Source: Pomphorhynchus laevis
Lineage: Eukaryota; Acanthocephala; Palaeacanthocephala; Echinorhynchida; Pomphorhynchidae
Length of the DNA: 64,000 nt
Direction: 5' to 3'
Assembly (NCBI GenBank): GCA_012934845.2
Contig: WNNJ02002157.1
Coordinates: 248,001 to 312,000 of the forward strand
This document shows, in pieces, positions 22,300-33,331 of this stretch. Below the pieces are notes generated by a model. That model had not been told where the DNA came from. It did no database searches and worked only from the letters and a program-made list of their open reading frames with translations. Position numbers and translations under genes: made by a program. Every line of letters begins with the position of its first letter. The stretch's first letter is position 1.

Positions 22300-23900
22300 T
22301 ATTATGTGTGATTTTTTTCTCAAAACTTTTGAACGATTTAGGACTTTAATAACTAAGAATCTCGATCACGATAGTTATTGCTTATCGGATCATTAAACAG
22401 AAAAGTTAACAAACACGGTCTGCATAACCAATTTGTTTAATATTTACTAGACAGAACGAACGTTTTATAAAGAAAGACAAATACATAATTTTAACGTTTT
22501 CTTTTGAATATAGAAATATATAGAAATATCTGATATCTCAATATTTTTGCAAATTTCGTATAAGTAAATAGCTTGGTTTTTAGACCCACAAGATTTACAA
22601 AAATTTATCAAGACCTGTTTAAGTGTAAAAATCAAATATTAGTATATTTTATCTCTAATTATGGATAGATATTTAAATGTTTTTGTAAATATTTATTTTT
22701 GTAATAATTAAATAATATTTTTAAATAATTAAAAATTATTTTTATGTTTATATTAAGAGATAAATATAATTTATTCGTAAATTTTAATTTTATAATTAAT
22801 AATTTAAATTTATAATATTAAATTTATATTTTTTAAATTTAATATTTAAATTAATAAAATACAAATATATTCAAAACTGAATAAATGAGATCCCTTAACC
22901 GAGGTTTCATATTTTATACTATAAATTTATAAAATGGAACTATCTGTATCTTAAAAAAGGATTTTTGTAAACCAGTATTTTGATGAACCATATTTTGTTG
23001 CAATATTATGGAACAATATGTACGGCAATTTAAATGACATTAAAATTTGTTAAATGAAAGATTACAGAAGAAGGTTTGGCGTTCCAAAAATAGTCGCTTT
23101 CGGTGTTTGTCACACGTGCCAGAAGTTCTCTACCTATGGTAGTGGCCTCAGAGTTTGTCTTTCAATTGTATGAGTATTTTTGCAGATTACGCATAATAAC
23201 AAATTCACATTTTTGTCTACTATTAAGTGAAAATATTCTCTATTTGTACGAATGCATAAATAAAATTTAAAATATGACGTAAGAGTTTTTTGTATGACTT
23301 GAACTGTACTTATACATAGGCTTTAAAATAGTAGAGTTAATACAAAAATGATTAAGCTAGAAGAACTAGCTAGGAAAGATAGCTCGGTAAATACAAAGCG
23401 TTTGTTAAATTTTAAAATATGTACATTATAATATACATTTTAAAATGTGTAATAGAATTTAAAAAAACTAAAATTAAATTTATACATTTTAATTTGCACA
23501 TTGGGTCTAAATCAGACATTTCTTATTTATAGTTTAGAACATAAACTATATGTATTTTAGTAGTATTAATTTTCATTTTATCTAAAATGAAAATATTATT
23601 TAAATGAAAATATTTTATTTCAATATTAAATAAAAATATTTTTAAAATGAAAAAAAAATTATGATATTTATTTTCATTTTATTTTCATTGTATTTTAGTA
23701 GTATTCATTTTAGTAGTATGTATTTTCATATAGTACTATATGTATAATAATATATGTACTGTATATATATTTGTCACCTTGTACAAAGCACTGCCAAGAT
23801 GGATCAAAGTGGATTTAAGTATTTTCGCCAAGACATATAAGATCTTCGATAAAAATCTATTGATTCCATATACCGAACATTTCTCTTATTTATCACTTAG
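22300..23900. other. No gene seen
   Basis: Very AT-rich non-coding sequence with A/T-only runs (for example 22,680-22,870 and 23,400-23,760). No gene is supported. Confidence 0.5.
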
Positions 23901-23904
23901 TATC

Positions 23905-24020
23905 TTCAGAAAATTACATCTTCAGTAATTTTCTGAAGATGCTAACAGGTTAGCGAAATATCAAATAACATGTTTTTCTTTTTTTGATCCAGCTCCGATA
24001 AATTACTATTGATTTCGATT
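23905..24020 (+). repeat. Terminal repeat with hammerhead-like box (single arm)
   Basis: CTGAAGA (23,933-23,939), stem GCTAAC (23,941-23,946) and GTTAGC (23,949-23,954), then GAAA (23,955-23,958) and TATC. One extra base separates CTGAAGA from the stem, unlike the strict hammerhead consensus. The same boxes recur in both arms of the 24.1-24.57 kb element. Confidence 0.55.
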
Positions 24021-24098
24021 TTCTCTAAGTTTCTCGATAACTGCAGACCAGTGGCTCCATATCACTGTCGAATGATTTTAAATAGTTGATAATGATCC

Positions 24099-24570
24099 AT
24101 TATTGATAATGAATTATTGGAGTTGGATTGTAGAAAAGAGGAATTTTATTTGATATTTCGCTAACCTCTGATAGTATCTTCAGAAAATTGATGATAAGGA
24201 GAAAAGTTTAAAACCTCGGGAGAGGATCGACGTTGCTTGATTATAATCACTGAGAACCACATTTAAGAGTGGATGACGAGCTTAGTGGGAAATAGAAACG
24301 CTTGATGTAAGGCGATGTTTAGAAATTGGAGAGCTGCCATTGAAGAAAGATTGATTATCAGCAGGTAAGATTTTCGAAAGGAAATATCGAAATGCAGAGA
24401 CATCAGCATCAAGACGGCTTTGAGCGGAAGAGTAGTTGGAAACCTCGACATTACTAATTACATGTAATTAGTAATTTTCTAAAGATGCTAACAGAGGTTA
24501 GCGAACTATCAAATAAAAATTTTCCTTCTTTCTTTGATACAGCTCCAATAATTCTTTATCAATAATTGAT
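24099..24570. mobile_element. Inverted-repeat element enclosing a LINE ORF1 fragment
   Basis: Two arms of about 90-100 bases, 24,099-24,190 and 24,470-24,570, are imperfect reverse complements. Both carry the CTGAAGA-GCTAAC-GTTAGC-GAAA cassette (partly decayed) and a shared ATTATTGGAG-type end. Between them lies a 200-base piece of CR1-like LINE ORF1. The whole could be a foldback or a non-autonomous PLE-type unit that captured LINE sequence. Confidence 0.5.
24245..24445 (-). pseudogene. CR1-like LINE ORF1 fragment
   Basis: The plus-strand spelling TTTAAGAGTGGA, TTATCA-CAGG and ACATCA-CATC in order matches the ORF1 region at about 5,828-5,990 of the 4.7-7.2 kb LINE block. It is diverged and short. 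Confidence 0.55.
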
Positions 24571-24574
24571 CAGT

Positions 24575-26930
24575 ATCAACTATTTAAATTAAATAATTTA
24601 TTTATAAAGTATATTCATTTTAATAAATATATATTATACATCAGAAATTAAAATTAGAAATTGATTTTTACTCTAAAATTTGAAAATCCACAGCCGGCAC
24701 TGTCATTGTTAGCAGACCAAGAGCTGCAAGAGTGCATTCGAAATGCATATTCATAAATGTTGATTTAATAGAAAACTTAAAGAATGATTATTTCAACGTT
24801 TTATTAAAGAAACGTTAAGACTAATTGTTAAAATTTATTCTCAATTTGCTTTTACAAATATACAAACATCATGAATAGCAAAAGTACCAAATTAAGCGTT
24901 GAACATTGAAACGTGTTCATACAACTCCGAAAAAAATTAGAAAGTTTGAAACTTATATTATAATTAGCATATTTTATAAACATAATTAATGCATTTTAAA
25001 TAAAAATGCATTATATTTTTATTAAACAAGGGTAACAATAAACCATTGATGACATTTTATCTTCAGTGCTTGACAGTATTCCTCGTTTACAGCGAGGAAT
25101 CTACAGATGTTGACTAAATATTTAAATATTAAAATGTTTAGTTGAATAATAAGGTTATTTTAATTAGATTATTTAAAGTATAGCTTTTAAATTATGATTG
25201 AACATGGTTTTTAAATGACCATAATAAACCCTTCTTCTAAGAAAAGTATATAAATACATCATAGACACAAAGGTAAAAAAGGATAAATACAAATAAAAGC
25301 CCGTTACGAAAGCATTCCAATTAGGAAAAAATCTTCGAGTTAATTCTGGAAGAAAAATACGTCGAAGGTAAACGATAAAAATCACCATAAGTGAAAGATA
25401 TTCAAATATAAATAATGACAAAATGCATATGCATCATAATTTATCATTAAGTTAAATTAAATTGTAATTTGTTTCAGATCAATCGCGATTTGTTAAGTGA
25501 TAGCAGCCATACATCTAAATGCAATATTTTTCTCTTGAATGTTTCTCCTTTTGTTTAATCAATTTAAAACATCCTAATATGTTGTTATTGTACGCAAGGA
25601 CATGTAATCTGCTCGCTATAAATAGGGATTTATGTCGTACCATTTGAAAAACGTCTTGTATTCAGAGAGGCACATATAAACAGCATTTAATTGGGTATAT
25701 GTTTGCTGTCGAACTTCACTTTTCTCATTGTTTAATTATGATATCAGTAAACTATTAGTTTCTTATGGAGTATGGTATCCAGCTGCGACCCTTTACTGAA
25801 TTAAAATATGAACGATTCTACAAATTAGTGATTATTGAATAAACAAAACTATTGAATATGCTGATTTAACTACATCAGTCACATATTTTTAAATACAGTT
25901 TAGTGTTTTTATATATTAAATAATTAATAAATATTATATAATTATAATATATATGATTCGATTATTATTTAAATAAAATAATATTTATTTTATTTTAATT
26001 TATAAATCATTTAATTCAAAGTTTGAATAATTCTAACTTGAAAATTAAATTTGTAGAATTTTACTCTATTTTAAAAACTAGTATTTATTATTTTCTAATT
26101 ACAACTGCATATTAACAAAGTGTACTGTAAATGGAATTATTTCTAAATTTAATTTTAATTTTTTTAAATTTATTTATTTTGATATAGACAGGCAACACAT
26201 AGTTAGTCCTGCACAAATTGCAGTCCACAATCGATCTTTACAACGAATCCCGAAAAAGATCAAACTACCAGTAGATAATATCAAAAGTAATATATTTATA
26301 ATATCAAGTAATATTACAATAATATATTGAATATATTATTCCATCTATATAGCATTTCTGTATCAGCAGTTATCAAGCTAAAAAGCAAAATTAAAAGTTA
26401 ATTAGGATCAATTTGCTAGTTATAAATTGTTATTTTGGAATCAAATAATATTTATGAAAAAATTAAAATACAATATACTTTATGAAATAACAATTTATTC
26501 TTTCTTCATATATGTTATCATTAAACTTTAATAAATTACGGTAATTTAAAATAGTTACCATAAAATAAATATAGACAGCACATTTGATATTTTTAAATAA
26601 ATCAAGGCAACCGGAAACCAACGCGCTCGGACGTGGGTGATTCAGCAGATCAGTGCAGCTATTCAGCTTGGCAACACAACATGCTTTCTTAAGAAGGCTG
26701 ATGATGCATCTCTCCATGCGTTTAAAAAATGAGAACACGATAGATTTAAAGTCGAGCTGTCTGATTCATAACTTTGTCAAGATTAGTAACTTTATAGGAA
26801 GCATTTGCGGGTAACCCTGTTTGGCATTTTTAAATAAATAAAAATAAACTATTGAAAATATCCATTTATTTTTATTATAGTTTTCTAAATTTACAGGAAT
26901 GAAAAAATTAGTTTCCGTAAATGTAATTAA
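24575..26930. other. No gene established; one membrane-like frame
   Basis: AT-rich DNA. A minus frame at 25,173-25,421 (opening with TTG) encodes two hydrophobic segments ending in LRRRVYYGHLKTMF; it looks somewhat protein-like but no family is recognised and splice sites are not obvious. A frame at 26,463-26,738 (minus) overlaps a less AT-rich patch near 26,600-26,700 and is likewise unrecognised. Confidence 0.3.
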
Positions 26931-26934
26931 AATG

Positions 26935-26990
26935 ATTAATTAATTAATTAATTATATTAATTAATTAATTAATCATTAATTTAATGTAAT
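26935..26990. repeat. (TTAA)n simple repeat
   Basis: Alternating TTAA units form a self-complementary low-complexity tract. Confidence 0.8.
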
Positions 26991-27004
26991 TAAATGTTGT
27001 AATT

Positions 27005-27162
27005 CCGTAAATTACAACATTTCGATAGCTACTGCTATAATATTTACAATATTATAATATAATATTGTAAATAATATAATATTACAATATTTTTTGTAAT
27101 TTCCCTAAAAAACATTAGCAGTAGCTATCGAAATATTGTAATTTTCGGAAAAAATAATAATG
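27005..27162. repeat. Foldback with GCTATCGAAAT boxes
   Basis: Arms at about 27,005-27,043 and 27,118-27,162 are reverse complements (CGATAGCTACTGCTA against TAGCAGTAGCTATCG) around an A/T-only centre. The arms carry a stem followed by GAAA, resembling the terminal boxes seen near 24 kb and 30.3 kb. Confidence 0.6.
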
Positions 27163-27164
27163 TT

Positions 27165-29240
27165 TTTCGTTTCTATAAATTTATAAAAATAAGAATAACA
27201 ATATTTATATATTTGTGGCAATCGTTTGGAAGAATGGAATAGTTTAAAGATAAAAAAGAATAAAATAATCCTTTCTGCTGAAATAACTATTGAATAACTA
27301 TAATAATTATAAAAAAATCAAATATGCTTTAATAAAATAATCTGTTATGTTTCTACCATTCAACTATGGCAGTAAGAAGATTAAAAGAATTGAAATGTTT
27401 AAAATAGAATTTAAAATAAAAGATAATAATTCAATTTAAGGATAATTAAATACTTTAATTATTAAAGTATTTTGTACTCTATGGTTTAGAGCACTACTGT
27501 AATGAGCAATAATGATACGAACACATTAACTACAGAAGATGTGAAGGTTGTATATTTTATTTAGTATAATGCTTATGTATGCGCGTTTTACCCAATAACA
27601 TGCAGTTTACTGATTTCAGCTGATTACTTGATGACATTCATTTTTAATGAATAAAGAAGTTGATATAATCAATATAATAAATCAATATTGTAGCTGATTA
27701 CTTGATGACATTCATTTTTATGAATATAGAAGTTGATATAATCAATATAATAAATCAATATTGTAAATCAATATAATAAATCAATATTGTAAATCAATAT
27801 AATATATCAATATTGTAAATCAATATAATAGATCAATAGAAAAAATATGTATTTCTGTTGACTTTTTGTCATGTATTTGATATTTAGTCTGCGCAAATAG
27901 CGAAAATAATTATTTATTTTAATATCCTTATCGATACATTATTATTTAATATCATGTACTAAAATTTTTAAACTTTAATATTAATGAGAAAAATTAAAGA
28001 TTTATTACCACATAGGACTAATTTGTCTTTATCAAACTAATTTGTAATTAAACTAATCTGTAAATAATATTTACTTTTGTTTTTAAATACTTGAGCGTTG
28101 ATACTTTAGCAAAATTTAAATGACAAGGTTCAAGCTTGATTTTTAGGATATAAGCTTGAAATATTATTTACAAATCATGTATGGCAAAGCTTAAACTTTA
28201 AATAATTAAATGTAATTTTAAGTTAGAAATAATTCTTAGAAATGAGGCTTTGCAAAGCTTAAACCTTAAATTCAACTCCTATTTGGAACTAAAATATTGA
28301 TCAAGCATAGATCAATATCTGAAATGGATCTACCAAAATATTAATTTTGATAGTCGAAAGTAGATTATCAAGAATAATTTAATCATCGATTTATGATCGA
28401 TGATGAAGGTTTTACTTTTACAACTAATCTTAAGAACTTCAGTAGTTTAATTGACGATTTATTTTGATTTTAAATGATTTTAATTTCAAATAGAAAATGA
28501 GAGCTTTTCACTAAAGATAATTTTATTTATCTGGATGACATGTAGTATTTGAATGATTTTTGGGCAACAAGTTATTTTCAAGATATGGACTAAAAACCGA
28601 AAGATTGAATATTTATTAAATCAAGTTAAAAAAATAATTTAAGTTTTAATTAAATAAATGATAAACCTTTGTAAATGATAATCTTAAGAATTGCAGTGGT
28701 TTAATTGACGGTTACGGTTGCACATATCAAGAAGTTCATTATGAGAATGTAGGAGCGTCGACAAAGTCATGAATATATCAAATAAAATTGAAATTTATTT
28801 GTTAAGATAATAGCAGAATATGCTGAAATTTCACGAAAACTTCATATTCTTCTTGGACAGTTGTCATAACAGAATAAAGTTACATCTTATAAGTTGTTTT
28901 CAAAATCATTTGACAATTATTATCTCTATTTAAAAAGTAGGCTGTAGTGCAAATAAAACTTGATAACAATAAAATTAGCCTTATTTTGTTATAAATCTCC
29001 ATGTCTTCCTTCTTTTGCTTTTCTTTAATAAATGTTGATGTTTTATCATATACTCTTTGATATTTTTGTTTATTATAACATAATTATATATTCAGACGTA
29101 ACTTATATGTATAATATTAAATGAGCAACTTATATAGATGATATAACATTATATTTATATTTATTTTAATTTCCAGGAACTATCAGGTTCCTGGAAATTA
29201 CAAAATAATTTTTAATAATAATAATTTGATAATAATTTTC
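27165..29240. other. No gene; local tandem duplications
   Basis: AT-rich. A segment of about 73 bases is duplicated at 27,617-27,690 and 27,690-27,765 (shared GCTGATTACTTGATGACATT). It runs into about four units of a 26-base repeat (AATCAATATAATAAATC-type) up to 27,840. The remainder shows nothing. Confidence 0.55.
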
Positions 29241-29254
29241 ATAATAATTTTTTT

Positions 29255-29320
29255 ACAAAAATTATTCTAATATTTCGCTAGTAGCTACAGGCATCTTCAG
29301 AAAATTATATTATAATATAA
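29255..29320 (-). repeat. Decayed terminal box of the CTGAAGA-GAAA type
   Basis: On the minus strand, TTTTCTGAAGATGCC and then AGCGAAATATT are readable, matching the 24 kb family, but the stem between them is no longer well paired. Confidence 0.4.
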
Positions 29321-29909
29321 TGTAATTATATTTCGGTTTGTACTTTGATGCTGGAATCAAAATCATTGCTTGCAATTGTTCATGTAGCATTTTTGTTTGT
29401 AGGGACTGCAGCTAATAAAATATTATATTATAATGTAATGTAATTATATTACATTAAATTTATATTACTTTTGAATTTATTTATTTTAATATAGTTTGTA
29501 ATAAAAAGATATAATTTTCAAAGCAATTTTTAATTGGTTAAACAGCAATCTGCTTGAACAAAAATTAATAAATTTCTTCGCCAATTAAATTCATTATTTG
29601 AGCAATTGTTCAGAATAATACAATACAGCCTAATAAGGATACAAACATCGATATTTCTCAGAATGATGAATCTTCAAAGGTATGGTGAATAAACCTCTTT
29701 GTAAAATACCTATTAATTGGCACTTAAATATTAAATTAATTAGAATAATTATCTTTGATATCATTTATTTTTAATATCGAGTTTTAATATGAACTCAATT
29801 TATTCATTTATTTTAAATGAACTGAATTTATTAATACATGTCGTCATTATTTGTTAATTACTTAATTACTGACTGCAGTATTTCTCCTATTCTTGATACA
29901 CCATGACGC

Positions 29910-29995
29910 TACTAATCAGCCTGGGTAGTTCTCATCAACTGCTGACTCATACCTACATTTCACGTTTCGACCCTTATTATCTGCTTACTATGGAC
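29910..29995 (-). mobile_element. tRNA-derived SINE body, copy 1 (head missing)
   Basis: Shares with copies 2 (30,440-30,627) and 3 (62,145-62,270) the minus-strand order GTCGAAACGTGAAA, GTAGGT, AGTCAGCAG, TGATGAGA and AGCGTC. The tRNA-like head is absent, consistent with 5' truncation. Confidence 0.6.
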
Positions 29996-30168
29996 ACTGA
30001 TGTATATTACTTTTGGTAGGGGATCGTATTCTTACGATTTATTAGAAACCTACCTTATGATTGTGATCCGGTAGCAGGATCACTGTTTTTCATGTGCCAC
30101 TTGCTTGAATGTATTTAATTCAATTTGATTGCATCTATGAGCTAAAATTCTTCTGATTGTGGCACGAT

Positions 30169-30412
30169 ATTATCCTCACAGGTATATAGTTATTATAGGA
30201 ACAAAGAAGCAGAAATTATCCTTTATTTGATAAAATAAAGGATAATGTCTTATTTTGCGGGCGGAGTTATTTTTTATTGTAATCCTGATGATGATAACAG
30301 GCGCTATCGAAATATAGAATTTTAATCAAATAAAGGATAATTTCTGCTTCTTTGTTCCTTTAATAACTATATATTTGAAATGGAAGAAGATTTAATACCT
30401 GTGAGGATACTA
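30169..30412. repeat. Foldback element with perfect 34-base arms
   Basis: Perfect inverted arms lie at 30,198-30,231 and 30,324-30,357. The similarity extends outward to CCTCACAGGTAT on both sides, the right arm carrying about 27 extra bases. The loop contains CTGATGA (30,285-30,291), GATA/TATC and GAAA (30,309-30,312), a hammerhead-like order with one extra base after CTGATGA. Confidence 0.7.
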
Positions 30413-30439
30413 AACGGGTTTTGTATCCTCACAGGTATT

Positions 30440-30627
30440 GATCTTATGTTTGATACAGCAGGACGCTTCGAATAAGCCTGGGTGAGTCTCATCAGCTGCT
30501 GACTCAGACCTACCTTTCACGTTTCGATCCTTATTACCTGTTCACTCCGTACACTGGTGCAGATCAGATTCGAACTCAGGACATCTGTATCGCGGTTCAA
30601 CGTTACATCCACTAGACTGTCTGCTCC
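30440..30627 (-). mobile_element. tRNA-derived SINE, copy 2 (with tRNA-like head)
   Basis: On the minus strand from 30,627 the sequence begins GGAGCAGACAG. It has an A-box-like TAGTGGAT and a B-box-like GAGTTCGAATCTG, and after about 72 bases TCTGCACC, which pairs with the first eight bases with one mismatch, like an acceptor stem. It is followed by the SINE body shared with copies 1 and 3. The head would supply an internal RNA polymerase III promoter; mobilisation would depend on a partner LINE or PLE. No poly-A end is visible. Confidence 0.65.
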
Positions 30628-30639
30628 AGTGATGTAGTA

Positions 30640-31609
30640 TCCATTTCTGTATATCTACAAAAAGTAATATACACTTACCAAAAGTTATATACCCCTTCCA
30701 AAAGTAATATACAGAAATGTATATCTGCACCACCTTAGATTCTCTACCTTAAATTGCGATAAAACTAAGATTGTGATAAAACCTACCTTAGATTGTGATC
30801 TGCTAGCCTGATCACTTTTTTCATGCTAATAATAGCAAATTATTCAAACATTTAAAATATAAATATGCATTGTACTTTAACAAAATTAAGAAATTGAATT
30901 TTAATTTAGGTACCGATCAGTAATAATTCAAAGAAAATCATCAAATGGTTGTCTTATTCTGGGGGCGGAGTTATTCTACTTTTGGTATATTTTTTTACTT
31001 TAGTCATACATTTATTAATTTATAATAATATGTAAATAAAAATATGTAAGAATTCATTTTCTTTCCGTGGCATTATATTTAAACAACGAAGGTAATTTGT
31101 TTAACAATTAAGGCCAGTCAACTACGTGCTGGCTAAGAGTAAAATACAAGAGTGGATGCACCATTAAATTAGTGTTGTATACTCAATACGAACAGTGATC
31201 CGGTATGTTTGAGTAAATTATGGCAGTGTGAATTGAAATTTATAATTTTTGTTTAAACAAAGGTTAAATAAAAATTAATTGGTTAATATTATAAAGACTG
31301 ATTTAATAATTGAATAAATAAAGATTGATAGATGATCAACAGAGTCGAGACTTAGTGAATGAAATACGAATAGGAAACACATTCAGAAGTGACCTACATG
31401 ATTTATTAAAAATATGATATGGCACGAGTCCATCAATCTTTGATGGATTAGAATTCGCGTTTTACACAATGTGGCAAGATAACTATGAACGGACAGTCTC
31501 CAAATGAGAGGGCATTTAACATTTCGAGGAATTATTTAAAAATTAATAAACAATATTCAAATATAAAGTAATAAACCTTATTTTATATACAAATCTATAA
31601 CTTTTTTAG
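30640..31609. other. Upstream of trehalase; duplicated block, no gene seen
   Basis: 30,780-30,990 repeats elements of 30,045-30,280 in the same order (ACCTTA-GATTGTGATC with GATCACT, then GGCGGAGTTATT), so the SINE plus its flank appears locally duplicated. From 31,000 to 31,609 there is AT-rich DNA where a first, non-coding or signal-peptide exon of trehalase may lie but cannot be pinned down. Confidence 0.5.
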
Positions 31610-31636
31610 CTCTTAGCATTTGCTATATACATCTTA

Positions 31637-33331
31637 ATGCCGTCGAGAATAATCCAATCACCCAACGACATTGATGTGATTTATGAACAACCATGCAATT
31701 ATAGCTTTTTCTGCGATCGAAAGTATTTACATGCATTGGGCAAAAGTAAAGCATATGCTGATTCGAAAACTATTGTCGACTTAGTAATGAAATATCCATT
31801 CGAAAGTTTTAAAGCGAAATTTGATGAAGAATTGTTTGCTGAAGGAGTATTATCTGACAAATTTAAAGTCCAACAAATCATCAATAAGTACTTTGAACAA
31901 CCAGGCGGTGAACTATTTGAAGAGAAACCAAGCGACTGGATTAATGATCCTTTTATAAACAAAATCAAAGACAAACAACTTTATGAATTTGCTTTAAGGT
32001 TGAATAATATATGGATAAATCTTACCAGAAAAGCTAACAATAGTTTCAGCGAGGGCGATCAAAGTACGTTTTTGCATATGCCACATATGAGTATTGTCCC
32101 GGGAGGTCGCTTCAGAGAGATCTATTATTGGGATAGTTACTGGACCATTCAGGGATTGTTAGCTTGTGGTATGACAGCAACCGTGAAAGACATGATAGGC
32201 AATATGTTATATAATGTAGATATATACGGATTTGTGCCTAATGGAGGTAGAATATACTATACTACTCGATCACAACCTCCGTTTTTGACATTAATGATGC
32301 AAGAATATATGTCGGAAACTAATGACATCGAATTCCTTATGAGTTCAATATCAAATCTCGACAAGGAATATCGCTTTTGGTTAGACCACAGACAGGTAAA
32401 AGTAAAAGATCAATACGATATGTTTCAGTACAGAACGAAAATGGCTTTTGAGCGACCTGAATCGTTTTGGGAAGACCATGAAACTGCAGAAGAAGCAGTC
32501 CGGAAAGCACAGAGAAATAAAAGCCAGGTCTTCATTGACATTTCTTCTGCAGCCGAGAGTGGATGGGATTTTTCGTCTCGGTGGTTAGATTACAAGGGAC
32601 CTCACTCTAATAAATTGTATAGCATACGCACAACTAAAATCGTTCCTGTTTGTTTAAACAGCATTTTGTGCAAAGTTGCAAAAACGCTACACAAGTTTCA
32701 TCGTGATTTAAACAACACCTTTATGATGGATTTCTATAACAAAGAAGTACTACGTTTGGTAGATGCCATTGAAGCAATTTTATGGGATCCCATTTCCAAG
32801 TCATGGTACGATTTTGATCTTGAGGAGAATACACATCATTACGAAATATATTTATCGAATTATTTTCCATTGTGGGCGCAATGTCATAGTCGCAGCCAAG
32901 AAGATATTAAAGATATACTAAACAACCTTAATGATGTGGGATATACGAAAATGCCTGGGGGTTTCCCAACCTCTAGTATATTTAGTACCCAACAATGGGA
33001 TTTTCCTAATGCCTGGCCACCTCTGCAGGAAATAATGATTGAAGCATTACTTAATCTAGATGATGTAAAAGGCAATGAACTAGCAATGAAATTAATGCAA
33101 AAATGGATCTACAATAATTATTTTACTTACTCAAAGAACAATAATAGCGTGATGTATGAAAAGTATAGTGCGGATAAATTCGGTTACTCAGGTGAAGGTG
33201 GGGAATATAACGTTCAAATCGGTTTTGGATGGGCAAATGGAGTTGCACTGAAATATCTCACAAAATTCGGACAGCAGTTATCAAGCGATCCATCAAGCGA
33301 CCAAATTTACAATGGATTAATAAAGTCATAA
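31637..33331 (+). CDS. Treh: Trehalase (GH37), alpha,alpha-trehalose glucohydrolase
   Basis: An open frame of 564 residues, uninterrupted, close to the usual 550-650 of animal trehalases. It hydrolyses trehalose, the main arthropod blood sugar, to two glucose units. Signature 1 PGGRFREIYYWDSYW is at residues 155-169, ESGWDFSSRW at 307-316 with the catalytic Asp 311, signature 2 QWDFPNAWPP at 453-462, and EGGEYNVQIGFGWANG at 520-535 with the catalytic Glu 523. The N-terminus has Cys residues (20, 26) typical of the secreted form, but the ATG at 31,637 does not begin with a signal peptide. The frame is open back to 31,610, just after a TTTTTTAG acceptor, and those nine codons read LLAFAIYIL, so a signal peptide split by an intron is likely and the true start lies upstream. 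No C-terminal anchor is seen, suggesting a soluble enzyme. No internal intron is visible. Confidence 0.95.
   Translation: MPSRIIQSPNDIDVIYEQPCNYSFFCDRKYLHALGKSKAYADSKTIVDLVMKYPFESFKAKFDEELFAEGVLSDKFKVQQIINKYFEQPGGELFEEKPSDWINDPFINKIKDKQLYEFALRLNNIWINLTRKANNSFSEGDQSTFLHMPHMSIVPGGRFREIYYWDSYWTIQGLLACGMTATVKDMIGNMLYNVDIYGFVPNGGRIYYTTRSQPPFLTLMMQEYMSETNDIEFLMSSISNLDKEYRFWLDHRQVKVKDQYDMFQYRTKMAFERPESFWEDHETAEEAVRKAQRNKSQVFIDISSAAESGWDFSSRWLDYKGPHSNKLYSIRTTKIVPVCLNSILCKVAKTLHKFHRDLNNTFMMDFYNKEVLRLVDAIEAILWDPISKSWYDFDLEENTHHYEIYLSNYFPLWAQCHSRSQEDIKDILNNLNDVGYTKMPGGFPTSSIFSTQQWDFPNAWPPLQEIMIEALLNLDDVKGNELAMKLMQKWIYNNYFTYSKNNNSVMYEKYSADKFGYSGEGGEYNVQIGFGWANGVALKYLTKFGQQLSSDPSSDQIYNGLIKS

Noticed and set aside
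25080-25115. Small hairpin CCTCG...CGAGG as possible terminator or RNA gene
   Set aside because: Short hairpins are expected by chance, and no neighbouring gene needs it.
26463-26738. 91-codon minus frame overlapping a less AT-rich patch
   Set aside because: No family and no supporting start or splice context; kept only as a remark.
30440-30627. Functional tRNA gene
   Set aside because: The tRNA-like head has a mismatch in the acceptor stem, no well-formed anticodon arm, and is followed by a repeated body found at two other places, so it is a SINE head.
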